33,368 bases of DNA from RGIG3009 sp045541495 (lineage in GTDB: Bacteria; Bacillota; Clostridia; Oscillospirales; Acutalibacteraceae). The translations under genes and the position numbers were made by a program. This document shows, in pieces, positions 19,212 to 27,900 of this stretch. Positions within the stretch are counted from its first letter, which is position 1. Each line of letters starts with the position of its first letter. The notes under the pieces were generated by a model. It was given only the letters and a program-made list of their open reading frames with translations, did not search any database and had not been told where the DNA came from. The stretch spans positions 1 through 33,368 of the forward strand of contig JAZQJE010000069.1 in the NCBI GenBank assembly GCA_045541495.1. The letters are read 5' to 3'.

Positions 19212-20186
19212 ATGAATATATTACAAAACGTACCCGAACGGAACAAGCTGTTGTTCCAAAAAAACACGAAACGTGTCGGCAATGTGTTTTTTAAGTTGAT
19301 GCGTTACTTCCTGCTGATTGGTTTGAGCTTTCTGGTATTGTATCCCATCCTATATCTGCTAAGCGTTTCTTTCCGTACCGTGGAGGAATTTTACGACGAA
19401 ACCGTTATTTGGATTCCCAAGACCCCCACATTGATCCACTACGGCTCTATGATCGAGCAATTGGAGTATTTGAAGGTGTTGGGCCGCACGGTATTCGTGA
19501 TCCTTTCCTGTGTGATACTGCAGTTGATTTCCTGTTCCATTACTGCCTATGCGTTAGCTCGGTACAAATTTAAAGGTGTTAATGTGGCCTTCTTACTGGC
19601 CATTTTCACCCTCATCGTGTTACCGCAAACAGCGCATATCTCCCTGTTCTCCACCTTCCGCTATTTCGATTTCTTCGGGATCGGTTCGGTGATCGGCTGG
19701 TTTACAGGCAACGATGTGACAGTAAACCTCATCAATACACACTGGCCGCTGTTTCTGTCTGCTGCTTTTGGTTTCGGCTTACGCTCCGGCTTATACATCT
19801 ACATATTCCGCGAGTTTTTCAAAGGCATGCCTTCCGGTTTGGAAGAAGCCGCAAACATTGACGGTTGCGGCACGCTTTCCACCTATCTGCGTATCATCGT
19901 CCCCAACGCGATCCCCGTCTTTGTCATGGTAGCGCTCCTTACCACAGTGGATTATTGGAACGACAGCACCGTCACCGGTATCTACCTCAACAGTGAGGAA
20001 TCGTTCCTGCTGATAAACAATTTCGAATTTTATGGTTATCAGCAGATTGCTAACCGTGTGTATGGTCTTACCGAAGTGCAAAACGCCGCCGGTGCCATTC
20101 TCACAGTATTGCCGCTGTTGCTGGTATATATTATCTGCCAAAAATTCTTTGTGGAGTGCATGGATCGCTCCGGTATTAAAGGATAG
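19212..20186 (+). CDS. Sugar ABC transporter permease, MalG type (importer 2)
   Basis: 324 residues with about six membrane segments and the loop EEAANIDGCGTLSTYLRII. The N-terminal cytoplasmic extension (NILQNVPERNKLLFQKNTK) is longer than in the first MalG-type permease. The ATG follows AGTGGGGGGTGA by about 10 bases. It is the last gene before a 241-base regulatory gap, after which the lipoprotein binding protein starts. The lipoprotein is the natural partner of this pair. Confidence 0.93.
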   Translation: MNILQNVPERNKLLFQKNTKRVGNVFFKLMRYFLLIGLSFLVLYPILYLLSVSFRTVEEFYDETVIWIPKTPTLIHYGSMIEQLEYLKVLGRTVFVILSCVILQLISCSITAYALARYKFKGVNVAFLLAIFTLIVLPQTAHISLFSTFRYFDFFGIGSVIGWFTGNDVTVNLINTHWPLFLSAAFGFGLRSGLYIYIFREFFKGMPSGLEEAANIDGCGTLSTYLRIIVPNAIPVFVMVALLTTVDYWNDSTVTGIYLNSEESFLLINNFEFYGYQQIANRVYGLTEVQNAAGAILTVLPLLLVYIICQKFFVECMDRSGIKG

Positions 20187-20239
20187 GAAAAGCAACAAAC
20201 AATGTTTTGGTCCGTAACGATACGGCGCAGGTTTCTTAT

Positions 20240-20291
20240 GTTCCGTCTATTTAAAAATCGGACTTTGAGGGCTCTCTCCCTCGGAACTTTT
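20240..20291 (+). terminator. Hairpin region, possible terminator or attenuator
   Basis: GTTCCG (20240-20245) can pair with CGGAAC (20282-20287), enclosing GAGGG (20267-20271) and CCCTC (20278-20282), and is followed by TTTT. The same left arm can instead pair locally (TCCG 20242-20245 with CGGA 20259-20262), so two exclusive folds exist. A smaller hairpin, CCGTA/TACGG, sits at 20212-20225. This could end the permease transcript or control read-through into the binding-protein gene. Confidence 0.4.
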
Positions 20292-20316
20292 GCAGAGTGA
20301 TTGGCAAACAGGAAAA

Positions 20317-20325
20317 TGCTATAAT
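20317..20325 (+). promoter_or_regulatory. Extended -10 promoter upstream of the lipoprotein binding-protein gene
   Basis: TGCTATAAT is an extended -10 element: TG, one base, then the perfect hexamer TATAAT at 20320-20325. No good -35 lies 17 bases upstream, which extended -10 promoters tolerate. Confidence 0.45.
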
Positions 20326-20335
20326 TTTCAAACTA

Positions 20336-20393
20336 TTGTACAATTTTTCCACTGTACACAAATCGTTCACAAAAGTATAATGTTCTTGTACAA
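20336..20393 (+). promoter_or_regulatory. Second TATAAT promoter with three TGTACA elements
   Basis: TATAAT at 20376-20381 lies exactly 17 bases after TGTACA (20353-20358), which matches four of six -35 positions. The palindrome TTGTACAA occurs on both sides, at 20336-20343 and 20386-20393, so TGTACA appears three times in 56 bases around this promoter. The start codon of the binding-protein gene is 46 bases beyond the -10. The copies may be operator sites; the protein that binds them is unknown. Confidence 0.45.
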
Positions 20394-20427
20394 AAGTGTC
20401 AAAAAAAACAAAATGGAGGGAAAATTT

Positions 20428-22167
20428 ATGTCAAATGCCAAAAAAATCTTGTCCCTGCTGGTTGTAGCACTGCTGGTGCTTTCAACGGCTTGTACCGGTA
20501 ATCCGGGTAACACGGGGACGACCACCACGACCGGTGATGGAGTTATTATCACCACCACCACCGCTCCGTCGGGCGACGTCAGCACCACCATTGGTGACGG
20601 CACTACCATTACTGGTGATGCGACTGACCCCACAGGCGAGGATGTAACCACTACTGTTCAGCAGGGTGGCAATGACGGTGGCAACAACACCACCGTTACG
20701 CCCAGCAACAACAATAACGGCGGCGGCAATAACACCACCACTGTTAAACCCGTCGACAACAACACCACCGGTAAGCCCGTCGACAACAAAACCACTGTTA
20801 AGCCCGTCGACAACAAAACCACTGTTAAGCCCGTCGACAACAATACCACTGGTAAGCCCGTCGACAACAAAACCACTGTTAAGCCCGTCGACAACAATAC
20901 CACTGGTAAGCCCGTCGACAACAATACTACGGTAAACAATCCGGTTAGCAACGCTACTACCACCACTGCCTATATCGTTGAGACCACAAAACGTACCCAA
21001 CGCACTCAAGGTGGCAGCAGCTCCAACAGCAACGATTTCCGCGGCAAGACCGTGTACATCATGTCTCACGACAACTTTACCGGTTCTTCCGACATTCAAA
21101 AGGCCTACTTGCAAGGCATCAACACTTGGGCCAATCGCTATGGCAGCACCGTAAAATTCACCATGAGCAACTTGGGCTATGCCGATCTGCAGCAAGCTCT
21201 TAGTGCCGGTGATGCTCCCGACCTGTTCTATCAAGTAGAGCGCTTCCCCGAGATTTGCGCTGTCGGTCTGGTGCAACCCATCGAAGAATATCTGCCTGCA
21301 AACCAGAGAGTTCTGACCCAAAAATCTATCGAATACGGTAGCTGGAGAGGTCACGTGTGGGGCATGGGCATCGCCGGCGGCGGTGGTCGTACCTACATTT
21401 CCTACAACCGCGAATTGCTTAAAGCCAACCCCAACATCAAGACTCCCCGTCAGTACTTTGAAGAAGGCAACTGGACTTGGGATACTTTCCGCACCTTTGC
21501 GAAAGAGCTGAAAGATATCGGTTACTTCGTCAACTTCCATCAGATTGCCACCAACGGCTCTCACGACATCGTGAAAGTTGCCGCCGATGGTAAAGTCACC
21601 TCTACTCTGGCCACCGACGCGTACAACATTGCTCTCCTGCAATGGGTCTACCGTTTGAAGACGGAAGATCAGATCTTCTCTACCGACGCTGCCAAGTTGG
21701 CTATGTCTGTCCATCAGAGTGATGCCCAGCCCAAATACGGTACCAACGGCGAGTCCAAGATCTTCAGCCAAGGTGTTTACAGCGAATTTGTTCCCTATCC
21801 CGCCAGGGATGCTAATGCTGCGAAGAATGGCGAGCACATCTCCAAAGAGCAAGTGTTCTCCTTCGTAGTTCCCGTAGGCGCGGCGAACCCCGCCATGTCC
21901 GTGGATCTGGCTCTGTCCATCTTGGCTCCCTGGAAAGCGACGGTAGATGGCTATAACTACTGCGCTTACGAGAAGAAAGTCCGTGACACCACTGTAAATG
22001 CCACGCCCATCCTCAAGTATCCGGATGTGTACACCTACTTCCCCTACAATGCCAGCGATCCCACCTACGGTGTCCTGTTCAACGAACCCACCGGTCAGGC
22101 TATTGCGAAACTGAAGGATGTGCACGCCAGCGACTGTAACACCTACAACACCAACTACATCAAATAA
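20428..22167 (+). CDS. Lipoprotein ABC solute-binding protein with Thr-rich repeat linker
   Basis: 579 residues from the ATG at 20428, after TGGAGGG; earlier in-frame codons run back through the promoter region and are rejected. The signal peptide ends LSTAC with C22 as the likely lipidated residue, though Ser at -3 is not the best lipobox. Residues about 25-210 are rich in Thr, Asn and Gly and include seven copies of a nine-residue unit. From about residue 210 (FRGKTVYIMSHDNF) the protein is a family 1 sugar-binding domain (GDAPDLFYQVERFPEI, WTWDTFRTFAKEL). It lies directly after permease pair 2, its probable partner. AAC/ATC/GGC-rich codons suggest high expression. Confidence 0.9.
   Translation: MSNAKKILSLLVVALLVLSTACTGNPGNTGTTTTTGDGVIITTTTAPSGDVSTTIGDGTTITGDATDPTGEDVTTTVQQGGNDGGNNTTVTPSNNNNGGGNNTTTVKPVDNNTTGKPVDNKTTVKPVDNKTTVKPVDNNTTGKPVDNKTTVKPVDNNTTGKPVDNNTTVNNPVSNATTTTAYIVETTKRTQRTQGGSSSNSNDFRGKTVYIMSHDNFTGSSDIQKAYLQGINTWANRYGSTVKFTMSNLGYADLQQALSAGDAPDLFYQVERFPEICAVGLVQPIEEYLPANQRVLTQKSIEYGSWRGHVWGMGIAGGGGRTYISYNRELLKANPNIKTPRQYFEEGNWTWDTFRTFAKELKDIGYFVNFHQIATNGSHDIVKVAADGKVTSTLATDAYNIALLQWVYRLKTEDQIFSTDAAKLAMSVHQSDAQPKYGTNGESKIFSQGVYSEFVPYPARDANAAKNGEHISKEQVFSFVVPVGAANPAMSVDLALSILAPWKATVDGYNYCAYEKKVRDTTVNATPILKYPDVYTYFPYNASDPTYGVLFNEPTGQAIAKLKDVHASDCNTYNTNYIK
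20746..20934 (+). repeat. Seven 27-bp in-frame tandem repeats in the binding-protein linker
   Basis: Seven units encode KPVDN[NK]TT[GV] in tandem, each starting AA[AG]CCCGTCGAC. Most differences between units fall at the sixth residue (Asn or Lys) and the ninth (Gly or Val). The repeats lie in the spacer between the lipid anchor and the sugar-binding domain, so copy number would set the reach of that domain from the membrane. Confidence 0.95.
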
Positions 22168-22182
22168 GGAAACCGGTACACC

Positions 22183-23331
22183 ATGAAAAGCACCCACAAG
22201 TTATCTGTTCGGGAGATATCACCCACCGACGGTCAGTATTTCTTCGGCTACTACGATTTACAGCCCTACGATTCCACCGGCCGTTACCATCTGTGCAATA
22301 AGGTATCGTTCGTTGACCGTCTTCCCACACCGGAAGACGTCAACGAACTGGGGGTCATCGATTTGCACACCGGTGAATTCCACCGCCTTGCCGTCACCAC
22401 CGCATGGAACTTCCAACAAGGGTCGTTCTTGCAATGGTACGGTGCGGACAGTATCTTGTACAATGTGCGCGAAGGCGACACCTTCCGGACGGCGATTACC
22501 AACTGGAAGACGGGGGAGACGAAGGTATTCAAACTCCCCTCCGCCAACGTTTCAGCCGATGGACGCTATTCTCTGTCCATCAATCTAAGTCGTGTCTTTG
22601 ATTTTCGCCCCGGTTATGGCTATTCCGGGGTTCCCGACCCCTTCGCCGGTGTAAACGCACCGGCGGAGGACGGGGTGTGGCTACAGGACCTGCACACAGG
22701 GGAGACTCGTCTGCTCATCAGTTATGAGCGGATGGCGCGGGAATTTCCGCAGCCCCCCTGTTCCGAGCAAAAACTGGTAGTCAATCATATCACGTTTAAT
22801 CCGTCCGGCGACCGTTTCCTTTTCTTATTACGGTATTTCCCCAAACCGGGTGAAAAACATGCTACTATGTTAATTACTTCCGACTTGCAGGGGAATATGT
22901 TTGCTATGACCGACTATGAGGTCAACTCACATTATCACTGGAAAAACGACCGAGATTTGTTGATGGTTTACGGACCGGATCTGCAACATTACGGCCTTTA
23001 TGTGATGAAAGACTTCTCTCGCGATCATGTGCTGATTCCCGAAAAAACTTTCTACAATGAGGATATCCATTGTCTGTACTCGCCTGATCGGCGATACATT
23101 TTGGGTGATGGCTATCCCGATGGTGAGCATATGCGCACCATTCATTTGTACGATACGGTAACGAGGACGAACACCCCCATTGTTCGTGTATATTCGCAAG
23201 AATATCCCATTATCGACCTTCGTTGCGACCTGCACGCCCGTTGGCACCCCTCCGGAAAGAAAATTTCTTTTGATAGTGATGCCACCGGTCGCCGCACCGT
23301 TTGCGAAGTGGATCTTACGGAGATCCTGTAA
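22183..23331 (+). CDS. Beta-propeller protein resembling oligogalacturonate lyases
   Basis: A 382-residue protein with no signal peptide; AAGGA lies 13 bases before the ATG. It is built of repeated beta-blades with WD40/TolB-like turns: FNPSGDRFLFL, YSPDRRYILGDGYPD and HPSGKKISFDSDATG. Several His residues sit at blade ends (VNHITFNPSG, NSHYHWKN, EDIHCLYSP, DLHARWHP), the pattern used to hold a metal in PL22 oligogalacturonate lyases. Exact metal ligands cannot be confirmed here. Near the start, SPTDGQYFFGYYDLQPYD is a distinctive first blade. It sits 15 bases after the binding-protein gene and 15 before the glycosidase-like gene. A cytoplasmic lyase or sugar-binding propeller is likely. Confidence 0.7.
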   Translation: MKSTHKLSVREISPTDGQYFFGYYDLQPYDSTGRYHLCNKVSFVDRLPTPEDVNELGVIDLHTGEFHRLAVTTAWNFQQGSFLQWYGADSILYNVREGDTFRTAITNWKTGETKVFKLPSANVSADGRYSLSINLSRVFDFRPGYGYSGVPDPFAGVNAPAEDGVWLQDLHTGETRLLISYERMAREFPQPPCSEQKLVVNHITFNPSGDRFLFLLRYFPKPGEKHATMLITSDLQGNMFAMTDYEVNSHYHWKNDRDLLMVYGPDLQHYGLYVMKDFSRDHVLIPEKTFYNEDIHCLYSPDRRYILGDGYPDGEHMRTIHLYDTVTRTNTPIVRVYSQEYPIIDLRCDLHARWHPSGKKISFDSDATGRRTVCEVDLTEIL

Positions 23332-23346
23332 AAAGGAGTACATTAT

Positions 23347-24921
23347 ATGAGCACCTACGGTACGACTCCCGTTACCATTACCGTTCATCCCGAAGAACGC
23401 CAAACCTTCAACTCTTATGGTTTTTACCTTTCTCACGGTGGCGACACCTACCGTAAAATGAAAAAGGAGACCAAAGACAAGATCGCCAAATTCCTGTTTG
23501 AAGACCTCAAATGCCGCACCCTCAACAGCAATGTCTGCATTATGCCCGGTTGGGGCAACAAGCAAGATCGGTATTCCTTTGATGCCGACGACGTAGAAAA
23601 GCTGGACGAGGTTATCCGCATTGCCTGCGTTGAAGAACTCGGTATCGGCGACGGCAGCCCCATCGACTATGCCCCCCAATACGGCTGTGAATGGGGTATC
23701 ACCCTCTGCGGGATCGACGGTAACTGGATAGAATATGTGGAAAACCGTGAAGATTATCTCAACGCCAACGCCGATACCATCGGCACCATTGCCGGCGGAA
23801 CCAATTTTGACTGGATGGGTATCAAGAGCGGAGAAATGCTCAAATATGAATGTATCCCCAATTACATTCACCGTTGTGCCCAATTGGTCAAACGCATGTG
23901 CTTGCATTGGAAGCTCCCCATTGCTTCGGTAGCCTGCTACGACGAACCCAACTTCGGCATGATCGCTCCCGATCAGATGTGTCAGATCGTTATCGGTATG
24001 CGAAAGGAACTGGATGCCGCCGGTCTACAGCACGTAAAGATCCGCGGCCCGGAGCTTGCCGGCATCAACTTTGCCTATGCGCAAGAGATGATGAAAAACA
24101 AAGAAGCATGGGATGCGGTGGATATTTGCTCCATCCACGGCTTCGGTACCGGTTATATGGATACCGAACATGCCGAGCAGGCGTTGGCCACCGGCAAAGA
24201 GGTACATATCAACTCTACCGGCATTGATTTAGGTATCTGCATACGCGATCTGCCCGTAGACGAAAACGGTGTCCGCTACAGCGACTCGTACGATGCTGCC
24301 GTAGGCAATGTTTCCGCTTTTATTGTGGATATCAACCTGCGTATCAGCTACATGGGCATGTGGCTGGGTCTGTTTGATGTCAACTCTTTGGATCAACCGG
24401 TATTTTTCCGTCATTTCCTGTTGGACCCCGACGAGAAATTTCTCGGAACCGATATGATTACCACCAAAGATTTCGACTATTTCAAGACCGCCATGAAAGC
24501 CATCGAGCCCGGTGCGGTCATGCGCTACTGCGAAAGCAGTGATGAAGGCGATATGTCCGAGCGGTATCACCTCATCAATCTCTTAAAAAACCAAATGGCC
24601 GCTTGTGCCGGTGTTAATAAGGACGGCAGTTGGGGCATCGTGCTCCTCAACAAAACCGATTCCGAACTTCGCCGCAAACAACGCGCCAGAATCAAAGACG
24701 AACACAAGGCGTATATGATGATGTTACCCTCCGTCGATTTAGAAGTGGAGCTGGACATCAAAGGCCTGGAAGGCTCCGGCCTCAAAAAATTCCAAGTTTA
24801 CAAGACCGGTAAAAACAATACGGTCTGTAAAGACGGTGGTATCGTCGAACTGATCGATGGTAAAGGCACCGTCACTGTGCATCCCCTTGAAATCCTCGCA
24901 CTGCGCGAGATCGTACAATAG
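23347..24921 (+). CDS. Cytoplasmic GH-A-like TIM-barrel protein (paralogue of the 30623 lipoprotein)
   Basis: A 524-residue protein with no signal peptide, starting after AAAAGGAG. A TIM barrel (about residues 12-400) is followed by a GH30-like beta-sandwich (about 410-524, starting NKDGSWGIVLLNKTDSE). YDEPNF puts E200 at the usual acid/base position, and GPELAG carries a second conserved Glu, E236. The strand-7 site where clan GH-A enzymes have the nucleophile Glu reads HINSTG (residues 287-292), with no Glu. It shares its layout and motifs (LGIGDGS, DEP, AWDA, NKTD) with the secreted protein at 30623. Probably a glycoside hydrolase of an unassigned family or a non-catalytic relative. Confidence 0.72.
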   Translation: MSTYGTTPVTITVHPEERQTFNSYGFYLSHGGDTYRKMKKETKDKIAKFLFEDLKCRTLNSNVCIMPGWGNKQDRYSFDADDVEKLDEVIRIACVEELGIGDGSPIDYAPQYGCEWGITLCGIDGNWIEYVENREDYLNANADTIGTIAGGTNFDWMGIKSGEMLKYECIPNYIHRCAQLVKRMCLHWKLPIASVACYDEPNFGMIAPDQMCQIVIGMRKELDAAGLQHVKIRGPELAGINFAYAQEMMKNKEAWDAVDICSIHGFGTGYMDTEHAEQALATGKEVHINSTGIDLGICIRDLPVDENGVRYSDSYDAAVGNVSAFIVDINLRISYMGMWLGLFDVNSLDQPVFFRHFLLDPDEKFLGTDMITTKDFDYFKTAMKAIEPGAVMRYCESSDEGDMSERYHLINLLKNQMAACAGVNKDGSWGIVLLNKTDSELRRKQRARIKDEHKAYMMMLPSVDLEVELDIKGLEGSGLKKFQVYKTGKNNTVCKDGGIVELIDGKGTVTVHPLEILALREIVQ

Positions 24922-24935
24922 GAGGAGATCAAAAA

Positions 24936-27900
24936 ATGAAAAAAAAGATTCCCATGTCACTCCGGATCCTGGCAGGACTCATGGCCCTGTTGGTGATCCA
25001 AGCGGTCGTTCCGTGGTCGACACTGGTAGGTGCGTCTGACGCGCCCAGCATTGTTAAAGACGGAACCACCGTCACGATTTCCGGTTATGACACTGTTACA
25101 AATCTTATAGCCGGATTGGAAGAAAAAGTGGCGGCAGGTGAGGATTATTCCGCCTGTACCACCGTCAAAATTTCCGATTTAACCACCGCAACAAAAGCCG
25201 AAGGCACAACTGTGGCGGGTTTGTGGGGCAAGTACTTTGCAGCCATGACCACGTTGGACTTGACTGAAACCACCATTCCGGGTTTGGATTTCGACTTCAT
25301 GTCCGGTTCGACCACCATTGAAAAGGTCTATCTGCCCACCACTATTGGTTATATGTGGGGTCGTGCCTTCCAAGGTTGCGCCAATCTCACCACCGTGTCC
25401 ACCAATACGGCTGATGAGAATGTGGTAGACTTTACGGGCATGTCCTTTGCAGCAGGGTCTGCCTTAACCCGTACTTTCGCTAACTGCTCCTCGATCACAG
25501 CGGTCAAACTCCCCGCCAATATCGCCGGATTATTAGACTCTGCATTCCAAAATTGCACCGCTCTTGCTACCTTTGAGGCGCCTGGCTTGAGCCATATTGA
25601 CGGCTTCACTTTGGGCGGCTTGGTCAATGAGGATTTGACCATCACCCTGTCAAGCGGTATTACAACGATTGTTGGTTCCGCTTTCGGCCGCACCAGCAAT
25701 ATCACCATTGCTTATCATGGTACCGGTGCGGATGCTATTGCTGAAAAATTGTTTACCGCACTCCAAGTTTCTTCTACTTATACTGGCAACGGGGTAACTG
25801 AGCAAATGTCCAACATTCATTTGGACTTCAGCCGTAGCGATATCTCCGCCGATACCATCAATAACCTGGGTACTTTGGCTGCCGACTATAAAAACTTTGT
25901 GGCGTCCATTGACCTTACCGGTATCACGGCGTTCCAGGGCTACGAGCCTGCCGAAGGTGAAGTATCCATCCTTCAAGAGTACTACGCTGCCGGCAACCTG
26001 AAAACCGATACCGGCGCTCCCGAGATTACGGTGAAAGACGGCACGGCGATCTTTACCAACTTCGCCACCGTCGCTGATATCAACACCGAGTTGGGTGCCA
26101 ACGAATACGATTTCACCGGCGTGACCCACGTCATTTTCAACTGCCCGGAACTGGAGGACTTTACGAACTTCAATTTCGCCACTCTGTTCCCCGGTATGAC
26201 AGTGCTCGACGCCGTAAAGACCAAGCTTACGGTACTTCCCGGCTTCAAGAACAACACCACCATCCAAAAACTGTATGTGCCCGCCACTATCAGTGTAGTT
26301 GGCATATATGACCTGTATCGTGGCTGCACCGCACTGACCACCATTTCCACCAACAATGCCGACGAGAACGTGGTGGATTTCAGCCAAATGAACATTGCTG
26401 AAAATTCCCAACTGTATAGCACGTTCCCCAACTGCACCGGCATTACCAAGGTCATTCTGCACAAGAACATCACAACACTGGATTGTGCATTCCAAGCCAC
26501 CTCTTTGAAAGAGATCGTCATCCCCGAAGGCTTGACCACGCTGAAAGCGCACGCCTTCGGTAGACTGTACAGCGAAGAACTGGTCATCACCTTGCCCAGC
26601 ACAGTGACCACCTTTGCCTCTCCCTTCGCCCGTAGCCAAAACATCACCATTGCCTACAACGGCACCAACGCGGACACCCTCGTAGCGGCGTTGTTGAAGG
26701 ATCTGCAAACCACCTATACCACTAGCGACTGGAAAGCCACCAACCTCAACCTGGACTTCAGCGGCAGCGATGTTTCTAAAGCCACGCTGGATGCCATGGC
26801 GACAGAGATGGCTAACTACAACGACATCATCAAGACGTTGGATCTGACCGGCATTGATGAATTTAAAGATTTTGTCCCTGCCGATACCGACACCGCTCTC
26901 AAAGCGTTGAACGATGCCGGCAAATTGAAATTTGATTCCACCAAGATCCAATACACTATTACGGCGGATCCCGCCGTGGGCGGCACCGTCACCGGTGGCG
27001 GCACCTACGGTCTGTCCGATGTGGGTAACACGCAGGTCACCTTTACGGCCACCCCCGGCGACATCTACCTGTTCACCGGTTGGACCGTAAACGGCGAACC
27101 GGTGGATGCCGGCGAACCGGTGGATGGTGTCTATTCTCTGACCCTCACCGTTGAAAATGAAGCGACCGCCGTTGTCGCCAAATTCGAACAAGATCCCGAT
27201 ATGGAGATCGAACTCAGTGGTACCATCACCGTTGAAGGTGAAGAAGTCATCGCCACCGTGGAAGATGCGGTTTACTGGGACGATGTGAAAAAGGCTGTCG
27301 CCGATGCATTGACGGCCTACAACACCGCCAACAGCACCGAACTGACCCAGGCGGATGTCACCACGCTGGTGTTCTCCACTCCCAAGGGATTTACGTACGA
27401 AAGCACTCAGTTCATTGAGGATCCCAACAGCGCCGCTGAGGATGCTCTCAAAAATGTTACCAAGGTCGACATCTCCGGTGTCAACCTGAAAGACGGCATA
27501 ATTCCTCCCGGCTACCTGCGCAACAACGCCGTGATCAAAGAGATCGTTCTGCCCGAAGGCATCGTCGAGATCCCCGGTTGGACACTCACCGGTATGACCA
27601 ACCTGGCAAAGATCAACATTCCTTCTACCGTGAAAGTTTTCGGCGAAAATGCCTTCCAGAGCTGTGGTCTTACCGAACTTATTCTTCCTGAGGGTATGAC
27701 CACGTTGGGCGTTAACTCATTACAAGGTCTTGCAGCCCTCACTCAAAATTCCACCAACGGCATTCTCAAACTGCCCACTTCTCTCACCATCTTTGGTAAA
27801 GATGTGAAATCCAACAATCCTGCCGCCAACAATGCGACCGATAACGTTACGCGGTACATGTTCTTCGTTTCCGCCCTCAAAGGTATCGAATATCATGGCG

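Noticed and set aside
20746..20934. Regular repeats considered as a CRISPR array
   Set aside because: The units are directly adjacent without unique spacers, are in frame, and encode a protein linker.
20482..22197. A 571-codon open frame on the minus strand across the binding-protein gene
   Set aside because: It mirrors the Thr/Asn repeats and biased codons of a clearly real plus-strand lipoprotein, has low-complexity content, and matches no family I recognise.
25650..27191. A 513-codon open frame on the minus strand within the LRR gene, and a similar one at 27720-29159
   Set aside because: Both lie wholly inside the LRR gene, whose modules are recognisable. Their length follows from the scarcity of codons that give antisense stops.
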